NCBI GenBank assembly: GCA_031553875.1
Contig: JAVBKU010000030.1
Location: 1-36,960, forward strand
Length of the DNA stretch: 36,960 nucleotides
Origin: JAVBKU01 sp031553875
GTDB taxonomy: Bacteria; Bacteroidota; Bacteroidia; Bacteroidales; Rikenellaceae
Direction: 5' to 3'
Part shown: positions 16,229 through 24,333 of the stretch, in pieces
How the letters are laid out: every line of letters begins with the position of its first letter
Numbering within the stretch: the first letter of the stretch is position 1
The notes under the pieces: generated by a model
Seen by the model: only the letters and a program-made list of their open reading frames with translations
Databases searched by the model: none
Told to the model about the DNA's origin: nothing
Program-made: the position numbers and the translations under genes

Positions 16229-17452
16229 TCAATTAGCCCTCCGTGCGTCGAGTTTTCTTCTCGCTTCGGCACACATACGTTTAGCACTCCCTATCTCAAT
16301 CCCCTTTTTGTTCCCCTGTTTTTCAACTATACCTACTGAAATGCCCGTTCTGTCGTTTGGGTGCATTTGAAACAGCGGTTCGACGAAATATGCAGCACCT
16401 TTGTAATGATTTATAAATGACGTTATGTATCGTTCTATTTGATATATTGAGTTTTGCACAGTAAGTAGTGTTGCTTCATCCGTGAATACTTTGTCGATGT
16501 CATCAAGATTTAGCGTGAACAGAAACGAAAACACCCCGAACTTTTTAGTACGTGCGCCTTGTGATATTTCTGTCGTTGCTTTCACTATCTCCACATTGTG
16601 AAACAAGTCGTCTGACAATAAACTCCAATCGGATTTGTATATTACTTTCAATACATTCAACTCGCCTCGTACTCTCGTGTCTCCCTCATAAGTTACGAGA
16701 ATCCTATTAAAATCATCCATCCTAATCGTATACTCTCTCCAAGTTTTATCTTTACTTAATAACAAGCCATGACCGGTAACTTTGACTTTTTTAAGTGATA
16801 ATCCAACTCCAGAAGACGTAATCGCTGTTAGCTCACGTTCTTTCGCCAGCCGAAGACTATCGGTAACACGTTTCCTCACCAACGCAATACTATCGGCAAC
16901 ACGTTTGGCCGCCGCAATGCTGTCTGCTCGCATTTTCATTAGTCGTTTGGCCGTCAGAATACTGTCTTGTCTGGCTTGTTCTTTTTGTTTTTGTGCTATT
17001 ATAGTAGCGTCAGCCTGTGCCAGTCGGCCATATACGATATCATACACCCCTACCTCCTTTCGTTTGGTAACTATTTTGAGAGCTTTTGCGTATTTATCAT
17101 CCTTTTGTTTTTGAGATGCATCAGATTTATATTTAATGAGAATATCTCCATTAAGGTCTATAAGACCCATCTCTGTAGGATATAACGCTTTATTAATATC
17201 GTTAGTTGACATCACTGGCCCTATCGTGGGATGTTGTTTAATATTGGCATCCATAATTCCTACTATGGCAATATCATCTTTCGTAAAATAGTCGGCCTTA
17301 CTAAATTGCGGAGAGATGATCCACTTCCCTAATAAATCCTGATAACCCCACACGAAAGCAGACTGTTTTGCGGGTTTAATTCTCGCGCTGTTTTGTGAGT
17401 ATGTACATAATGACACGACGACCAGTAGGAATAGTATAAGTATTTTTTTCAT
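16229..17452 (-). CDS. Secreted WG-repeat/helical protein of the element's envelope operon
   Basis: This 407-aa protein starts with a signal peptide (MKKILILFLLVVVSLCTYSQ, about 1-20). Residues 33-67 (VWGYQDLLGKWIISPQFSKA) look like a WG repeat, and GLIDLNGDILIKY (96-108) is a second weaker one. Residues about 145-208 are a charged helical repeat built on a recurring D-S-I/L...A-K-R pattern, probably a coiled coil. The C-terminal half (210-407) has no family I recognise. Its start overlaps the stop of the lipoprotein gene by 4 nt (ATGA), so they are co-translated. The product is exported, probably periplasmic or outer-membrane associated. Role unknown; it is cargo, not replication machinery. 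Confidence 0.7.
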   Translation of the reverse strand: MKKILILFLLVVVSLCTYSQNSARIKPAKQSAFVWGYQDLLGKWIISPQFSKADYFTKDDIAIVGIMDANIKQHPTIGPVMSTNDINKALYPTEMGLIDLNGDILIKYKSDASQKQKDDKYAKALKIVTKRKEVGVYDIVYGRLAQADATIIAQKQKEQARQDSILTAKRLMKMRADSIAAAKRVADSIALVRKRVTDSLRLAKERELTAITSSGVGLSLKKVKVTGHGLLLSKDKTWREYTIRMDDFNRILVTYEGDTRVRGELNVLKVIYKSDWSLLSDDLFHNVEIVKATTEISQGARTKKFGVFSFLFTLNLDDIDKVFTDEATLLTVQNSIYQIERYITSFINHYKGAAYFVEPLFQMHPNDRTGISVGIVEKQGNKKGIEIGSAKRMCAEARRKLDARRAN

Positions 17453-18063
17453 TTCGGTTCGTATTTGTTGGTAGTTGGATTATATTCACGTACAAGCCCC
17501 AAATCATCTTTAAACTTTGTGACCTGAGTTATGTTCGGGTCAAGATAAAACAGAGTAGTATTATCCATTTTAAATCCTCCTCTGGCTAAATATTTAAATC
17601 GGTGCGTCATTGTATACCCGATAAACTTAGGGTTCAAGTTAACCGTAATACTATCGACTCTCTGTTGTAGAAAGTCGATTTCTAAATTGTAAGAACTAAG
17701 GAGTTTATTAAGTTCTCGGCGTTCTTTATCCAAATAAGGAGTGTTTACTGTGCCAAACATTCGGAGTTGATTCAAGTTATCACTTGATTTCTTGTTTCTG
17801 GCTAAATCTTTTTCTGTTTTATCTTTCTGCGTTACCAGATTCGTTAATGCGCTTTTAATCTCAATATAAACACTATCGTCTTCGATACTGGAATAGAGAC
17901 TGTCAAGCGTTCCGAACTGCACACCCTCGTATGAATCAGGGTGGACCATAGTGTTCGTAAGCATCTCTTTTATCAATAATTGCGCAGTGTTTTCTTTTGA
18001 AAGTCGATTGCAAGAAAAGCCAATTATTGCCGAGAGTGTAGTTATTACAATGATTTTTTTCAT
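17449..18063 (-). CDS. Hypothetical lipoprotein of the element's envelope operon
   Basis: This 204-aa protein has a lipoprotein signal peptide with a lipobox ending IIGFS and Cys18. It lacks the acidic run after the Cys, so it probably faces the periplasm. Residues about 60-140 are Lys/Glu/Leu-rich and likely helical, with the latter part (LNKLLSSYNLEIDFLQQRVDS in two runs) suited to a coiled coil. It is the middle gene of a three-gene operon: 24 nt after the two-TM gene and overlapping the WG-repeat gene by 4 nt. I do not recognise the family. Confidence 0.65.
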   Translation of the reverse strand: MKKIIVITTLSAIIGFSCNRLSKENTAQLLIKEMLTNTMVHPDSYEGVQFGTLDSLYSSIEDDSVYIEIKSALTNLVTQKDKTEKDLARNKKSSDNLNQLRMFGTVNTPYLDKERRELNKLLSSYNLEIDFLQQRVDSITVNLNPKFIGYTMTHRFKYLARGGFKMDNTTLFYLDPNITQVTKFKDDLGLVREYNPTTNKYEPK

Positions 18064-18087
18064 ATAAAGAGATTTAATGATTTCTAT

Positions 18088-18342
18088 TTATTTGTTGTTC
18101 TTAGTGTTGTTGGACTTTGTACGTTGCGGCCTGTATTGTTTAGTCTCTTCTGGTATTTCATCTTTTTTGAGAGACGCTACAACGATGCTCATGACTATAC
18201 CGAAAACGAGAGGAAGAAATGAAGTTGCAGATGATCTGCCGTGAAATACATACCCTATCGTATTCATCTCGGCTACAACCATAATAACCGTGATAACGCC
18301 TGATACAAGCAAAATCAACGGAACTGCGCTTGATGTTTTCAT
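18088..18342 (-). CDS. Small two-TM membrane protein
   Basis: This 84-aa protein has two hydrophobic segments, about 6-24 (VPLILLVSGVITVIMVVAE) and 40-57 (TSFLPLVFGIVMSIVVASL), and a basic Lys/Asn-rich tail. The start has the A-rich context AATTATGAAAA common to genes in this element. It is first in the three-gene operon and lies 46 nt downstream of the U-run of the structured RNA candidate. Function unknown; small two-TM proteins occur in many defence and toxin systems, but there is no direct evidence for that here. Confidence 0.55.
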   Translation of the reverse strand: MKTSSAVPLILLVSGVITVIMVVAEMNTIGYVFHGRSSATSFLPLVFGIVMSIVVASLKKDEIPEETKQYRPQRTKSNNTKNNK

Positions 18343-18388
18343 AATTCAAATGTTTTAATGTGGGTTTATTTCATCAGTTGTCGAATAC

Positions 18389-18568
18389 AAAAAAAGCGAG
18401 CTTTAGCCAGCATCGCCATCCATCAGGTAAGTCCATAAAAAACGTGGACTAAACCGCTATTCGCTCCCGAGGTCTTCGACAACCCTTGCAGACAAATAAC
18501 GAGTAAAGCCCACGCACTGCGGGCAATGGCTCACTCTTGTCTGCATCAGAAAGTGTCGAAGTTTCGGG
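18389..18568 (-). ncRNA. Candidate two-domain structured RNA ending in a U-run
   Basis: Read on the minus strand, domain 1 is a long rod. CCCGA/TCGGG (18564-18568 with 18466-18470) encloses CTTCGACA/TGTCGAAG (18554-18561 with 18474-18481), then GCAGACAA/TTGTCTGC (18537-18544 with 18488-18495), GAGT/ACTC (18533-18536 with 18501-18504) and GCCC/GGGC. Domain 2 is closed by AGCGA/TCGCT (18461-18465 with 18395-18399) over a perfect TAGTCCA/TGGACTTA-type hairpin, followed at once by a run of seven T. TTCGACAA just past the U-run (complement of 18378-18385) can also pair with the 3' strand of the second helix, giving a possible switch. It lies between the Toprim gene and the envelope operon. It could also be a replication or transfer origin. 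I match it to no known class. Confidence 0.6.
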
Positions 18569-18686
18569 ATGCAAGAAGAAAGCTAATGCTTATCTAACTA
18601 TGTCCGTTTTTTATATCGGGTTCTTAATAAGTTGATTTTAGATTACATTACAAATGTACAAAATAATTTGGGGGATAAAAACACGG

Positions 18687-19595
18687 TCAGCTAAGTCTAA
18701 ATTGTTGAGGTGAAAATCGTACAAGATAATCGGCAATATCAAAACCCGCTTTCCGCTCCTGTTCAGTAGCTTGCTGCTCAATCAATGACGAAACAGAAGC
18801 GGTACATATTCTCGATAACTCTTTTGCCTTTGCACTCCATTTATCATATTGCCCACTATCGGGAAAGAGTACTACGTTTCGCCCTTTCAATACGGAGCAT
18901 CTATCGGAGTTCAATCCCTCGCTTCCACCACAAGCAAGCCATATCATATCAGGTAAATAAATACTTGCTATCACCGCTGTTTTTTCGCTTTCAACAATAG
19001 CGACTTTTTTCGTAGCATCGTGCAAAAGATGTTCGCCGAAGAAACATTGAGAAAGGATAAAATCCGGTTTCAAAACACTATGCACCCATTGCACCGGCGG
19101 CGTTGTATCTTTACGCCGGTGTCCGTTCTCATCGTACATAATAATTTTTCCTGTACGTATCTTCCCTTGTAAATCTATTTGCCAGAAGTAAGTGCCGCCG
19201 CTTAGAGAAGTCCCGACGAAATAACGGCCAATCGCTTCGCTTGCGGGCTTCTCGCTGACTATCCCTATCAACCATTGAACAAATTGGTTTTTCTCGTAAT
19301 TCGATAAAGAATTTTCCAATAAGGCTCTATGAATGAAAGAGGGTCGAGGCTTGGGCGTTGGCTTCGGACGTGGTACGTATTCCCTTTTGTAGTCAAAAGA
19401 AATATGATTGTCTGCAAAATATTCCTTTGGGGGATAGTGGTATCCGCATTTGTCGGCACGATCGCACTTGCCAACGGTCGAATGTAACTGGCTGCCCGTA
19501 TGGTTGTCAATATACAATACAAATGTTTTACGTTCACATTCGGGGCATATATATTTTTTACTGCTTTTGTCAAGCGAATATCTATAATTCCTCAT
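18687..19595 (-). CDS. Toprim/zinc-ribbon primase-like protein (DUF6371-like)
   Basis: This 302-aa protein has an N-terminal zinc-ribbon-like part (C17-x2-C20 and C44-x5-C50-G-Y-H) as in CHC2-type primases, a Pro-rich linker (74-86), and a Toprim-like C-terminal part with VAIVESEKTA (E202), LACGGSEGLN (220-229) and LFPDSG (D246). This layout matches DUF6371 proteins of Bacteroidota mobile elements. It likely makes or handles primers for replication of the element together with the D5 helicase encoded upstream. The family is recalled, not searched; the primase role is inferred. Confidence 0.7.
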   Translation of the reverse strand: MRNYRYSLDKSSKKYICPECERKTFVLYIDNHTGSQLHSTVGKCDRADKCGYHYPPKEYFADNHISFDYKREYVPRPKPTPKPRPSFIHRALLENSLSNYEKNQFVQWLIGIVSEKPASEAIGRYFVGTSLSGGTYFWQIDLQGKIRTGKIIMYDENGHRRKDTTPPVQWVHSVLKPDFILSQCFFGEHLLHDATKKVAIVESEKTAVIASIYLPDMIWLACGGSEGLNSDRCSVLKGRNVVLFPDSGQYDKWSAKAKELSRICTASVSSLIEQQATEQERKAGFDIADYLVRFSPQQFRLS

Positions 19596-19604
19596 ATCAG
19601 AAAA

Positions 19605-20084
19605 TTAGCGCGGTATGGTTTTACATTTGACATCTTCTTTCCATTCAGAAATGGTATCATTTTCTATCCAATCAATCAATTGGAGAATGACTTCTTTATC
19701 CAATTTCTCATCTCTATCTTTTACTGCAAATACTTTTACCGTACATTTTGTTGCTAAATTTTCTATACGTTTCACCATTCTACTAAATCCGCCCCAAGAT
19801 GTAGCGAAAACCAATACGTTAAATTTTAACTCCATCGAGATAGCGGCCATTTCTTCATACGGTACTCTACGTTCCCAATCGAGAGACAGTGTACAATAAA
19901 CTTCACGTCCGGTATTTGATAATACTATCATTTTGAAAAGTTCAGGGTCACCAACGTAAACAGAGCTTTCATACTTGGAATAGTAATCGCAAATAACTCT
20001 GCATACGTCAAGGCTATCAAGAACAGATGCTTCGTCTAATAATTCCGCGAGTTGCTTATTATGAATATCAGTTATCTTTTTCAT
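19605..20084 (-). CDS. Hypothetical cytoplasmic protein of the element
   Basis: This 159-aa protein has no signal peptide or TM segment and no family I recognise. It has a helical N-terminus (about 1-38), an alternating strand pattern around FKMIVLSNTG and FNVLVFATSWGG (about 50-100), and an acidic helical C-terminus. It sits in the replication block, 107 nt after the D5 helicase gene and 9 nt before the Toprim gene, so a role near replication is possible. The long hairpin at 20099-20157 lies immediately before its start. Confidence 0.55.
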   Translation of the reverse strand: MKKITDIHNKQLAELLDEASVLDSLDVCRVICDYYSKYESSVYVGDPELFKMIVLSNTGREVYCTLSLDWERRVPYEEMAAISMELKFNVLVFATSWGGFSRMVKRIENLATKCTVKVFAVKDRDEKLDKEVILQLIDWIENDTISEWKEDVKCKTIPR

Positions 20085-20098
20085 AATTCTTCATTTTT

Positions 20099-20166
20099 AT
20101 CGTCCAGTCCGTCCGCATCGCCCAACTTTTATATGTTTTTTGGACGATACGGACGATATGGACTTT
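20099..20166. repeat. GGACGATA iteron-like repeats and long hairpin after the D5 helicase gene
   Basis: GGACGATAC (20142-20150), GGACGATAT (20151-20159) and GGAC form a 9-bp tandem series. The inverted arm at 20099-20114 pairs with it: ATCGTCC (20099-20105) with GGACGAT (20151-20157), and CGTCC (20110-20114) with GGACG (20142-20146). It may be a replication origin with iterons for the helicase, as P4-type elements have, or an mRNA hairpin. Confidence 0.55.
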
Positions 20167-20191
20167 GATTTAAAACTTCTTTTCAACAAGG

Positions 20192-21700
20192 TTATTTGTT
20201 TGACTTCTCGATATAAACATACCTTTCTCCGCTTTTTTGGATAGTAAATTGCTTCTTTCTCAATCTGTCGGCGAAAGTTCGATTACTACATGCGCGGTAT
20301 CCGTCCTCACAACAGTATGTTTTATATTCGTAGTAAAGTTCTCTTAACAAGCGTGTCTCGTTATTGCTTGGTTGATATCCATTATCACTCAAAAACATCT
20401 GTACGCTGTCGCTTTCAACCTGGTATTGTTTCAACGTTTCGGCGACGGCGTTACAGTCGGTGAACTTTTTATTTGTTAAAAGCCGTCCCAAGCCGTCAAG
20501 CACCCAAAGAAACACCCCTGCAAGCTCATTATCAATGATTTTTCGGTGCAGTTCTTTGTCTTGTTCGGCTTCGGGTATCGTCTCAAGAAACGGCACGATT
20601 AGAAACCTGCGGAAAAAGGCGGTTGTCTGCTCCGTATCTTTCGGTAACTCGTTCGCGTTGAAAATCATTTTTGCATAATTCCGTACTTCAAAAGGTTTTC
20701 CGTAAGGACTTCGTGCGGTAAACGTTTCGCCGCTCGCAAGTTTTTTAAACAAATCGGTATTCATTTCCCGGCTGATTTCGCTTGCGTAGTTCAGTAGTTT
20801 ATTCGTAATTTCAGCTCGATAGTAGCCCGTTTTGTCCGTAAGTTCAAAAAGTGTGTAGGTGCTTACGTTTTCACGCCCTAACAACGCTGTCAGCACTTCA
20901 AAAAACACCGATTTGCCATTCGCACCGCTACCGTAAAGAATTAAACACTTTTCAAACTTCAACCCGCTGCCGTGCCGTATAAATAAATATCCGGCATATT
21001 CCGCTAAAACCGCTTGTGCTGTCTCGTCCGGCAGAACACGGTTAAGATATTGCGTAAATATCGGGCAAGTCGCCTGCTTGTTGTACTCAAAAGGTAGTTG
21101 ATACGTTAAAAAGTGAGTCGCCGAAAAAGGGATAAGTTCTTGCGTTTGCGTGCTTATACGAAACGTACCATTTATTAGATTGATTAAAACGGTATCATTG
21201 TCGTATTCGGGGGGCTGCAGGTGTGCTGAAAATAGAAACTGTTCGTAAAGTTCTTTTACAAATTTGTAATCATCTGCGAGTGTTCGTTTTAAGCCCATCG
21301 CTTTGGCGCAGTCCGAAAGAAAATGTTTTAAATCGTCCTCGTTAAGCGTTTCCCAATACGCGCCATTATATAAGTAACAAAAGCCGCCCTGTTTACACAA
21401 CGCCCAATTATTTTCCTGCGCTATTTTCAGAATTTCGTCTAATATCAAAACTCTGATTTCGGAACGATTTACTTTTTTCTCTTTACGTTCTTCTTCCGGC
21501 AAGTTAGGGTATTGCTTTTCAGCGAAATCAATCGGCTGTATCTGTTCAAGTAGCGATTTCAGAATATTGGCTTTTGTTTTACGTGGCTGTTCCGTCATCA
21601 ATAGCGATATTTCCGTTTTTATAACGTCGGGCGTTATCTTGCTTAACTCAAAGTCGGGCTGAAAACGTTTTGTATTATTATCTTTTTCATTCGCTATCAT
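20192..21700 (-). CDS. D5/P4-type phage-plasmid primase-helicase
   Basis: This 502-aa superfamily 3 helicase-type protein has a D5_N region (about 130-235) followed by the ATPase. Walker A is GSGANGKS (about 256-263), and the later arginine-finger region FRRFLIVPF fits the P4-alpha/D5 family. The C-terminal part resembles the winged-helix DNA-binding tail. The open frame extends to 21838, but a strong Shine-Dalgarno (AAAGGAGG) ends 6 nt before the ATG at 21700, and the upstream part overlaps the HTH gene; both favour 21700. Such a strong SD is unusual among genes here. It follows the HTH gene by 2 nt and is co-transcribed. It likely opens the origin for autonomous replication. Confidence 0.85.
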   Translation of the reverse strand: MIANEKDNNTKRFQPDFELSKITPDVIKTEISLLMTEQPRKTKANILKSLLEQIQPIDFAEKQYPNLPEEERKEKKVNRSEIRVLILDEILKIAQENNWALCKQGGFCYLYNGAYWETLNEDDLKHFLSDCAKAMGLKRTLADDYKFVKELYEQFLFSAHLQPPEYDNDTVLINLINGTFRISTQTQELIPFSATHFLTYQLPFEYNKQATCPIFTQYLNRVLPDETAQAVLAEYAGYLFIRHGSGLKFEKCLILYGSGANGKSVFFEVLTALLGRENVSTYTLFELTDKTGYYRAEITNKLLNYASEISREMNTDLFKKLASGETFTARSPYGKPFEVRNYAKMIFNANELPKDTEQTTAFFRRFLIVPFLETIPEAEQDKELHRKIIDNELAGVFLWVLDGLGRLLTNKKFTDCNAVAETLKQYQVESDSVQMFLSDNGYQPSNNETRLLRELYYEYKTYCCEDGYRACSNRTFADRLRKKQFTIQKSGERYVYIEKSNK

Positions 21701-21702
21701 AT

Positions 21703-22014
21703 CTACCTCCTTTCCCTTGAATATCTGCCTGCCTTGTTTTGCATACAATACGTTTGTGCCTGCTCCTCTATTTCCGCTGAGGTGCTTACACGGTTTTGTG
21801 TCAGCCACGCTTCCAATTCGACACGGTTGAAATAACACAGTTTCCCGCTTGGTTTATAGTGGGGAATTTTCTGCCCACTCGTTAATTTATACAGGTAACT
21901 TTTTGATAGGCCTGTAAATAGTGCGGCCTCTGCGAAAGTCAGCACCTCTTTAGTGGCTAACCCTGCCATTTTTACGGCTTCCTCAACCGCGTCTAATCTT
22001 TTTTCAACTTCCAT
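21703..22014 (-). CDS. Excisionase-like helix-turn-helix protein
   Basis: This 103-aa protein has a MerR/excisionase-type winged HTH at about 25-71 (LTFAEAALFTGLSKSYLYKL, KPSGKLCYFNRVELEAWL). Proteins of this kind in Bacteroidota integrative elements act as recombination directionality factors or as regulators of the replication genes. It precedes the D5 helicase gene by 2 nt, with the helicase SD lying within its last codons. A structured leader and a TAATTTTG promoter box lie upstream. Confidence 0.8.
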   Translation of the reverse strand: MEVEKRLDAVEEAVKMAGLATKEVLTFAEAALFTGLSKSYLYKLTSGQKIPHYKPSGKLCYFNRVELEAWLTQNRVSTSAEIEEQAQTYCMQNKAGRYSRERR

Positions 22015-22127
22015 AATTCATAATTTATTTATGGATTAGCGGCGGTATGGGGTAAGGTTACAGGCTTCCCCATCCTTGCCTTGCTGTTAATGGTGGTGAC
22101 TGTAACTCCACAACCATTAACCAACAG
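22015..22127 (-). promoter_or_regulatory. Structured leader of the HTH-helicase operon
   Basis: On the minus strand the leader holds an inverted repeat TTAATGGT/ACCATTAA with flanking CTGTT/AACAG (about 22085-22126) and a second hairpin ATGGGG-t-AAG/CTT-CCCCAT (22047-22073). No long U-run follows, so it is not a plain terminator. It may control translation or bind a repressor. Confidence 0.45.
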
Positions 22128-22130
22128 GGG

Positions 22131-22138
22131 CAAAATTA
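22131..22138 (-). promoter_or_regulatory. -7 box of the HTH-helicase operon
   Basis: The minus strand reads TAATTTTG, a perfect TAnnTTTG. About 19 nt upstream is TTTTC in place of TTTG. It predicts a leader of about 110 nt that includes the hairpins above. Confidence 0.55.
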
Positions 22139-22222
22139 CGGAGCAATGGAAAGGAAGAAAATAGAAAACCCTTTACAGTAAAGGACTATAAAGGGTTGTG
22201 GGGTGTTTTATGTAAAGGCGAA

Positions 22223-23083
22223 CTACCTGCGTTTCTGCAATATTTCGTCAATTATTTGATGGTTTCTCGGCTTGCCACTTTTGCTATTTATGTAACCATC
22301 TTTCTGTTGTGCTAAGTTTTTTACACCGAAAAATTGTTGCGTTTTTTCCCATTTGTTGGTTTGCCCTACGAAATATTTATCTGCAAAGTAAGCGCAAAGC
22401 CTTACACTCCCAACCCATTTTCGAGGCTCTGTTGTTATTAGTTTTGCGTTTTCTAATTCGCTCAAGATATCTGTGGGAATGTCGATTAGTTGTTGAGGTT
22501 CTATCGGCGGCAAAATTTCCTCGCTACTAATATATTCACTCAAAAAACGCTTTATAATTTCCGCAAAACGTACTAAATGCGTAGTCAATGTTTTTTTATC
22601 AGTATCGGGCATAGGTTGTGTTTCAGAATCATACTCATGCCAATACATATCAATGTACGTATATGGATTTCCTATTTCTACCTTTCCGTTGTTATTTCTC
22701 AAAAGCATTACATTACCGTAAAAACGCATAATGTTATTTCTCCTTCCCCCTAAAATGCAATAAATCCCATAAGAAATATTATTATCTACTTCATTCTCAT
22801 TACCTATTAATCGTAATCGCACTTTCCATAAATCTAATCGTTCACCCCATGTTTTTATGATTTCCTCACAGGTGGATAGGTGCTGTTTTAATATTTTATT
22901 TAACTCCTCACGATCGTATTTCAAACGATACTCCATTACCTCTTGTTTATAAGCGTCTTCGTCGCGAAAAGGGTATGTTTCTTTGTAATGAATATCTACA
23001 AATGGAGATCCGATTGCTACGTGTAAATTTACTATGAATTTAATCGCATCTAAACTATGCCCCATATTTGATATATGCTCCAT
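22223..23083 (-). CDS. Hypothetical protein between integrase and HTH gene
   Basis: This 286-aa soluble protein is one I cannot place in a named family. The N-terminal ~160 residues are mixed with many charged residues. The C-terminal part (about 190-286) has the pattern CAYFADKYF...NKWEKTQQFFGVKNLAQQKDGY, ending NHQIIDEILQKRR; this resembles C-termini of uncharacterised proteins in Bacteroidota mobile elements that I recall only loosely. It is 18 nt after the integrase stop on the same strand, so it may be co-transcribed with the integrase. Confidence 0.6.
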   Translation of the reverse strand: MEHISNMGHSLDAIKFIVNLHVAIGSPFVDIHYKETYPFRDEDAYKQEVMEYRLKYDREELNKILKQHLSTCEEIIKTWGERLDLWKVRLRLIGNENEVDNNISYGIYCILGGRRNNIMRFYGNVMLLRNNNGKVEIGNPYTYIDMYWHEYDSETQPMPDTDKKTLTTHLVRFAEIIKRFLSEYISSEEILPPIEPQQLIDIPTDILSELENAKLITTEPRKWVGSVRLCAYFADKYFVGQTNKWEKTQQFFGVKNLAQQKDGYINSKSGKPRNHQIIDEILQKRR

Positions 23084-23101
23084 AACTCAAAAGGTATGTT
23101 T

Positions 23102-24268
23102 TTACAAATTCAACGTCGGCAAGCTGTTTATTGCGGCCTCTTTTAGGCTATCCACCGCACGGGTGTATTTCTCGGTATGTTTCAGTCCGGAATGTCCTAA
23201 AAGACTTGCGACCGTCTTGATATTTGCTCCATTGTTCAGTATATTTACGGCGAACGAATGACGGGCGCAATGCCACGTTATATGCTTATCGATTCCGGCA
23301 CGGGCAGTCCATCGCCTCAACGCTTTAAGGCACATCGTGTGGCTTGGTAAGTTAAATATACGTTCATCTTTAGCATAGTCAGTCGAGGGCTTGCCTATCA
23401 ATGAAAGTAAGCTGTCGTTGAGGGGGATTATTACGCCGCTGCTTGAACTGCTACCTTTGGTTTTGGACTGCTCAAATTTTAATAAGCGGTTTGAGTAATC
23501 GACGTTGCTATACCTTAACTCCACCACATCACAAAAACGTATCCCCGCATACAGGCACAAAATAAACGCTCGTCTTACGTCTTGGTTTTGCCCCTCGTAG
23601 GTGGCACTTATTAACTGCTGCATCTCCTCGACGCTCAACACGTCTTTTCTTAACGTTTGTTCGTCAACCTTACATTGCACCCCGTTACAAGGATTTTTCA
23701 TTATCACATCGTGTTCAACAGCATAAGCGACTACTTTTTTAAACCGCTGAAATATACTCTTTGCTCCCTCTCCCTTACTCTTGCTTTGCAGGTATTCCGC
23801 AAATGACATCATCATATCTTTACTTAACTGCTCCGGCTTTATGGACGTTCTAAATACGGGGTACTCTACTGAAAGAAAATCCTTGAAACGGTTGAGGGCT
23901 ATTGTCAACATTCTAACATCTTTCTTGGTGTAGTTGTCGATGTAGGTTTGGAAATAGTCAAGGAAATTCACGTTTTTAGACTTTGACAGTCTATATCCTA
24001 ACTTTCCCTCTTTTAACTCTTGCTCTCGCTCGTTCCTAATCTTTTTTGCTAACTCTAAAGTTTCTTTGTTAGTTAAACGCTCCTCTGATGTGCGAGGTGT
24101 AGCCCAAATGTACAGGTTTAAAGCCTCCTTTCTTCTGTCAACCTTTACCGTGCCATTGACCTTAGAGTATCCCAGATAATACTCTAAATACAGCGATAAT
24201 TGACCGTCAGAAAGCTTTTTTTGCTTTAATTTCGGGTTGTCAGTTACCTTGCTATCATTCTTCGCCAT
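23102..24268 (-). CDS. int: Tyrosine recombinase (integrase) of the element
   Basis: This 388-aa protein carries out site-specific integration and excision. It has an N-terminal arm-binding part (1-95), a SAM-like core-binding domain (about 100-200) and a C-terminal catalytic domain. The catalytic residues are R244 (GIRFCDV), probably K270, H333-x2-R336 (WHCARH), H359 (LLGHS) and Y368 (TEKYTR). The set is complete, so it should be active. It lies 199 bp from the attR core, at the end away from the tRNA. Its presumed promoter overlaps the right arm-type repeat. Confidence 0.93.
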   Translation of the reverse strand: MAKNDSKVTDNPKLKQKKLSDGQLSLYLEYYLGYSKVNGTVKVDRRKEALNLYIWATPRTSEERLTNKETLELAKKIRNEREQELKEGKLGYRLSKSKNVNFLDYFQTYIDNYTKKDVRMLTIALNRFKDFLSVEYPVFRTSIKPEQLSKDMMMSFAEYLQSKSKGEGAKSIFQRFKKVVAYAVEHDVIMKNPCNGVQCKVDEQTLRKDVLSVEEMQQLISATYEGQNQDVRRAFILCLYAGIRFCDVVELRYSNVDYSNRLLKFEQSKTKGSSSSSGVIIPLNDSLLSLIGKPSTDYAKDERIFNLPSHTMCLKALRRWTARAGIDKHITWHCARHSFAVNILNNGANIKTVASLLGHSGLKHTEKYTRAVDSLKEAAINSLPTLNL

Positions 24269-24307
24269 AATGCAACTCCTTGTTTATCTTTTGTTTTCCT
24301 TTATTTA

Positions 24308-24315
24308 CAAAGATA
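24308..24315 (-). promoter_or_regulatory. -7 box of the integrase gene
   Basis: The minus strand reads TATCTTTG, a perfect TAnnTTTG, 40 nt before the start codon. The upstream TTTG in the -33 region (complement of 24338-24341) belongs to the right arm-type repeat, with a 22-nt spacer that is a little long. Confidence 0.55.
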
Positions 24316-24333
24316 ATAAAAAGATTTTATTGG

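Noticed and set aside
18389..18568. Retron-type non-coding RNA
   Set aside because: No reverse transcriptase is encoded in the element or elsewhere in the window.
21701..21838. Longer N-terminus of the D5 helicase
   Set aside because: The extension lies in the coding region of the HTH gene, and the strong AGGAGG site points to the ATG at 21700.
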